From the NCBI GenBank assembly GCA_045586925.1, contig JAZNBG010000030.1, positions 1-64,000 of the forward strand: a stretch of DNA of 64,000 nucleotides, given 5' to 3'. Of this stretch, positions 61,496 to 64,000 are shown in pieces (the stretch's first letter is position 1; every line of letters begins with the position of its first letter). The notes below the pieces were generated by a model. That model saw only the letters and a program-made list of their open reading frames with translations. It was not told where the DNA came from and made no database searches. A program made the position numbers and the translations under genes. This stretch comes from SIG440 sp045586925. GTDB lineage: Bacteria > Bacillota > Clostridia > Monoglobales > Monoglobaceae.

Positions 61496-62674
61496 TCATT
61501 TTTTTATCTGTTTTTTCACATATTTTCTATATTCATCTCGCAATAATGCGTATGTAACAAGATTTTCAATCAGATTGACAATATCTTCATCAGTAATATT
61601 CCATAATTTATTATGTGTTAATGTTCCCAAATAAAACTGTCTGCCTTTTATTATTTGGGGATATTTTTGTTCTACAATACTTCTCAACTCACTTACACGT
61701 CCACTCCCAATATTACTTATCCCAATTCTTCCATGGTGATTAAAAATACACTTTTCACCTATTACTGCCATATTGTCATCTATTACCAACTGTAACGAAT
61801 GGTGAGTTGTTTTTTCATTATCAATAGCCACATTCAAACTAGTTTTTATCACATCAGGTTTTGAGTTTGATATATAAGTAGAAAGTCCAATTGATACAAA
61901 TTCTGTATTTCCATTTACATCAATTAAGAAAGAACGATATGGTCCGGCAAAAACCCCACCTGCTGCATTGCCATATGATAATAATCTAACGCCATAATCT
62001 TCAATTAAATTGAAATAATGATATTTTTTTATTGGCATCTTATCTCTTTTATCTAACAGACATTCCCATAAATTCAATATAGGAATTGACTTTTCTAATG
62101 ATGTATTTTCACCAATCTCGTAACCAATATAATTACCCAAACTTTTTTCAATTTCATCAAATGGTGTACGGTCAGGAAATTTTTGTTCCGTTACTAGTTC
62201 ATATTTACCATCAATCAATTCTGCATACATTGGCATTTGAGTTATTTGATTGTAAACATTTTCATCAGGATTATACTTATAACACAATGTCATTGAACCA
62301 TCTGTTAACATCACATAATCACAAAGCAATTCATCTGCATAGTCCAAAACCTGATTGCTCGCTTTTTCACCTAAAATCACACCATTTGCCTTACACTCAA
62401 TAACAGCTATTGGTATACGCAAATTATTCTCTTTGTCGTATTTATGAATAATTATATCCGCTCTTTTCTTGCTCTTCAAACCATAATGACCTAAATTTTC
62501 TTCGACAGAAATCATTTCTTTTGGAACTTTTAATTCATTCAGCAAATATGAAATAATTTTTTGACGAATAGTTTCTTCTGGCGTCACATATATAAGTTTT
62601 TCTCTTATAGTATCCAAATAGCATTCTTTATCATTTCTTGTATATATTTTAGGTAATGGTTGATTTAAAAACAT
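61496..62674 (-). CDS. Protein with type I restriction HsdR-N-like nuclease domain
   Basis: About 392 residues from ATG 62674 (GAGG eight bases upstream). Residues 25-150 match the HSDR_N_2 type PD-(D/E)xK fold: the key segment is RADIIIHKYDKENNLRIPIAVIECKA (Asp...Glu-x-Lys). The rest has no helicase or methylase motifs, and no hsdM/hsdS genes lie nearby, so it is not a complete restriction enzyme. Such stand-alone proteins occur in defence islands and elsewhere; function unknown. Confidence 0.8.
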   Translation of the reverse strand: MFLNQPLPKIYTRNDKECYLDTIREKLIYVTPEETIRQKIISYLLNELKVPKEMISVEENLGHYGLKSKKRADIIIHKYDKENNLRIPIAVIECKANGVILGEKASNQVLDYADELLCDYVMLTDGSMTLCYKYNPDENVYNQITQMPMYAELIDGKYELVTEQKFPDRTPFDEIEKSLGNYIGYEIGENTSLEKSIPILNLWECLLDKRDKMPIKKYHYFNLIEDYGVRLLSYGNAAGGVFAGPYRSFLIDVNGNTEFVSIGLSTYISNSKPDVIKTSLNVAIDNEKTTHHSLQLVIDDNMAVIGEKCIFNHHGRIGISNIGSGRVSELRSIVEQKYPQIIKGRQFYLGTLTHNKLWNITDEDIVNLIENLVTYALLRDEYRKYVKKQIKK

Positions 62675-62703
62675 AGTCTGTACCTCTTTTATCATAAATT
62701 AAA

Positions 62704-62734
62704 ATTTTAACACTCACGCTTGCTCTCGTGTCAA
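62704..62734 (-). promoter_or_regulatory. Possible promoter of the HsdR-N-like gene
   Basis: Minus-strand TTGACA (62734-62729), 19 bases, TAAAAT (62709-62704). The sequence around the -35 (GACTTGACACGAG) is shared with the edge of repeat copy A at 59961-59974. Confidence 0.5.
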
Positions 62735-62792
62735 GTCGGGTCAAAAAAACCATCCAAAATGCACACACAAAGTCTGCCTTACACATTGCTGT

Positions 62793-63665
62793 TTATATAT
62801 TAAGTTTGGAGCGTATCGACTTTATGTACTCCTTCGGACTTTGTCCCGTTGACTTTTTAAAAAATCTGCAAAAGTAGTGAATTGAATTAAAACCCAATTT
62901 TTCCGAAATTTCAGTAATGGAAAGTACATTTTCACGAAGAAGCCGCTTTGCCTCCTTCTCCTTCAGCATATTAATATATCCTGTAACTGTTTGGCCGTAA
63001 ATTCTTTTAAAATTACGGCATAGTGTGGTTTTGTTTGTTCCGAACAAAAAGCACAAATTTTCTAACTGAATTTTTTCCATATAATGCTCGCATATATACT
63101 GATGTACAATTGAGGTTTTTCCATCCTCGGTCTCCTCGGCGCTGAGTTTATTATCAAGACTTATAAAATCACGCACCAAAGTAATCAAAAATGCTTCCAG
63201 CTTGATTTTAAGCATCTGGTCAGAACCAAATATCGGATTTTTTCGTTTGGTCATATCCATTGTGATTGCATCATAGGGGGGCTCATAAGTATTCATACCC
63301 TCCTTCATAATTTCAGCAAGCATCTTTTTATGGTCGGCAGACAAAGTAACCGGTCTTGCCGAAAAAGGCTCTATTTCATCACAATGACACTCAAATCCTA
63401 TAATAATAACATTAGGTGCCACATCTTCATAACAACTCAAGGAGTGCACCTCGTTTGGGCGGTGAATTATAAGCTGATTGTTTGTAACTGTGCCCGAATA
63501 ATTCTCGCTTTTTACCATAACCGAGCCGTTATCAACATACAAAAGCTCACAAAAGTTGTGATAATCGTCTACTGTATGGTATTTGCTGACAAATTCAAAA
63601 TAGTGAATGTTTGCAATCCTTGAAACCTCTAACTGTGTTATAAAGTTTTTTAATTTAAACTCCAT
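62793..63665 (-). CDS. AraC-family transcriptional regulator
   Basis: About 290 residues from ATG 63665 (GGGTG upstream). An N-terminal cupin-like sensor (about 1-140; ELLYVDNGSVMVKSENYSG, IIHRPNEVHSL) is followed by two C-terminal HTH motifs (QLENLCFLFGTNKTTLCRNFKRIYG; SITEISEKLGFNSIHYFCRFFKKSTGQSPKEY). It probably controls a nearby carbohydrate gene set; the target is not identifiable. Confidence 0.93.
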   Translation of the reverse strand: MEFKLKNFITQLEVSRIANIHYFEFVSKYHTVDDYHNFCELLYVDNGSVMVKSENYSGTVTNNQLIIHRPNEVHSLSCYEDVAPNVIIIGFECHCDEIEPFSARPVTLSADHKKMLAEIMKEGMNTYEPPYDAITMDMTKRKNPIFGSDQMLKIKLEAFLITLVRDFISLDNKLSAEETEDGKTSIVHQYICEHYMEKIQLENLCFLFGTNKTTLCRNFKRIYGQTVTGYINMLKEKEAKRLLRENVLSITEISEKLGFNSIHYFCRFFKKSTGQSPKEYIKSIRSKLNI

Positions 63666-63724
63666 TTTTATCACCCGCATTTACACAAAATTACATAAAT
63701 TTAGGAATTGTTTAATTAGACTTC

Positions 63725-64000
63725 CTATGACTTGCTAATAATTCTAAACACCTGCTCTGCCGTTGCCGAAAGATTTTCTGCTGCATACTCCTTTTCCATT
63801 GCCTTATCAAGCGTACAAATTTCACGCAAAATCGGGAAGAATGCATCAATGCCGTTTTTATTACATTCGGTTGCATCACGGGTAACTGCACCCGCAAAGG
63901 CAATTACAGTTTTATTATACTTCTTTACAAGCTTTGCAACGCCAACAGGTGCCTTGCCCATTGCAGTTTGAAAATCAAGTCTGCCCTCGCCCGTTACCAC
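63725..64000 (-). CDS. Glycerate kinase, C-terminal part (runs off the window)
   Basis: The last 91 or so residues of a GlxK-type glycerate kinase: VTGEGRLDFQTAMGKAPVGVAKLVKKYNKTVIAFAG is the conserved nucleotide-binding region of the family. The start is beyond position 64000. It would phosphorylate D-glycerate. Confidence 0.85.
   Translation of the reverse strand: MVTGEGRLDFQTAMGKAPVGVAKLVKKYNKTVIAFAGAVTRDATECNKNGIDAFFPILREICTLDKAMEKEYAAENLSATAEQVFRIISKS

Noticed and set aside
1..64000. CRISPR arrays, tRNA or rRNA genes, intact insertion sequences
   Set aside because: I found no regularly spaced repeats, no cloverleaf-like sequence with a CCA end, no rRNA motif and no transposase-like frame.

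Overview
The window looks like a chromosome segment of an anaerobic Firmicute of class Clostridia, probably an uncultured gut or digester lineage. The evidence is the gene content: ctsR-mcsA-mcsB-clpC, ylxM-ffh-rpsP-khpA-rimM-trmD, a T-box leader, clean sigma-A promoters with G-rich Shine-Dalgarno (SD) sites, a MadLM carrier, and a glycyl-radical microcompartment. I saw no tRNA, rRNA, CRISPR array, phage or intact insertion sequence. Nearly all genes lie on the minus strand; plus-strand exceptions are a small XRE regulator near 26.0 kb, the ctsR-clpC operon (50.2-54.9 kb) and two genes at 55.1-56.9 kb.

Positions 1-13.8 kb hold a bacterial microcompartment (BMC) locus of the glycyl-radical 1,2-propanediol type with a fuculose/rhamnulose-phosphate-type aldolase (GRM5-like). 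Read in the direction of transcription it encodes the dehydratase, its activase, a permuted EutS/PduU-like shell protein, a EutP/PduV-like GTPase, then from a second promoter the aldolase, an HbpS/PduO-C-like protein, a zinc alcohol dehydrogenase, two PduA-like hexamers, a BMC-P pentamer, PduS-like RnfC protein, PduT-like FeS trimer, PduP-like aldehyde dehydrogenase, a second BMC-T, PduL and a DeoR regulator. Inferred flow: sugar phosphate to lactaldehyde, 1,2-propanediol, propionaldehyde, then propanol or propionyl-CoA and propionyl-phosphate. Several enzymes carry encapsulation-peptide-like helices.

Positions 13.9-28.6 kb hold TrkH/TrkA potassium uptake, a lipid kinase, a T-box-controlled operon (isopropylmalate-synthase-like protein without recognisable metal ligands, a TIM-barrel/acyl-CoA ligase fusion, an ECF S component), cysK with a glutaminase-less guaA, a small Cys-rich protein/XRE pair, and an OPT transporter with a PqqD-like protein. 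Positions 28.7-47.5 kb are mostly housekeeping: RNase M5-like protein, nadE, leuS (interrupted by an in-frame amber codon), rsfS, an LCP protein, yqeK, nadD, a large membrane-anchored repeat protein, an AEC carrier, the ffh/trmD cluster, lgt and an M16 pair. Positions 47.5-54.9 kb hold azlCD, madLM and the CtsR heat-shock operon. The last part (55-64 kb) is accessory: creatinase-like, ASRT-like and creatininase-like genes, a GNAT-like protein, two hydrolases, an HsdR-N-like protein, an AraC regulator and the end of a glycerate kinase gene.

The most unusual feature is a pair of homologous structured RNA elements, one between azlC and azlD and one between mcsA and mcsB. Each starts on the stop codon of the upstream gene and ends just before the likely native start codon of the downstream gene. 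Helices covary between the two copies, and a pseudoknot covers the ribosome-binding region. Other notable points are a shell protein with a likely internal second start, an encapsulation-like helix inside the dehydratase, the T-box/degenerate-LeuA operon, the leuS amber codon and a duplicated hairpin-rich intergenic repeat.
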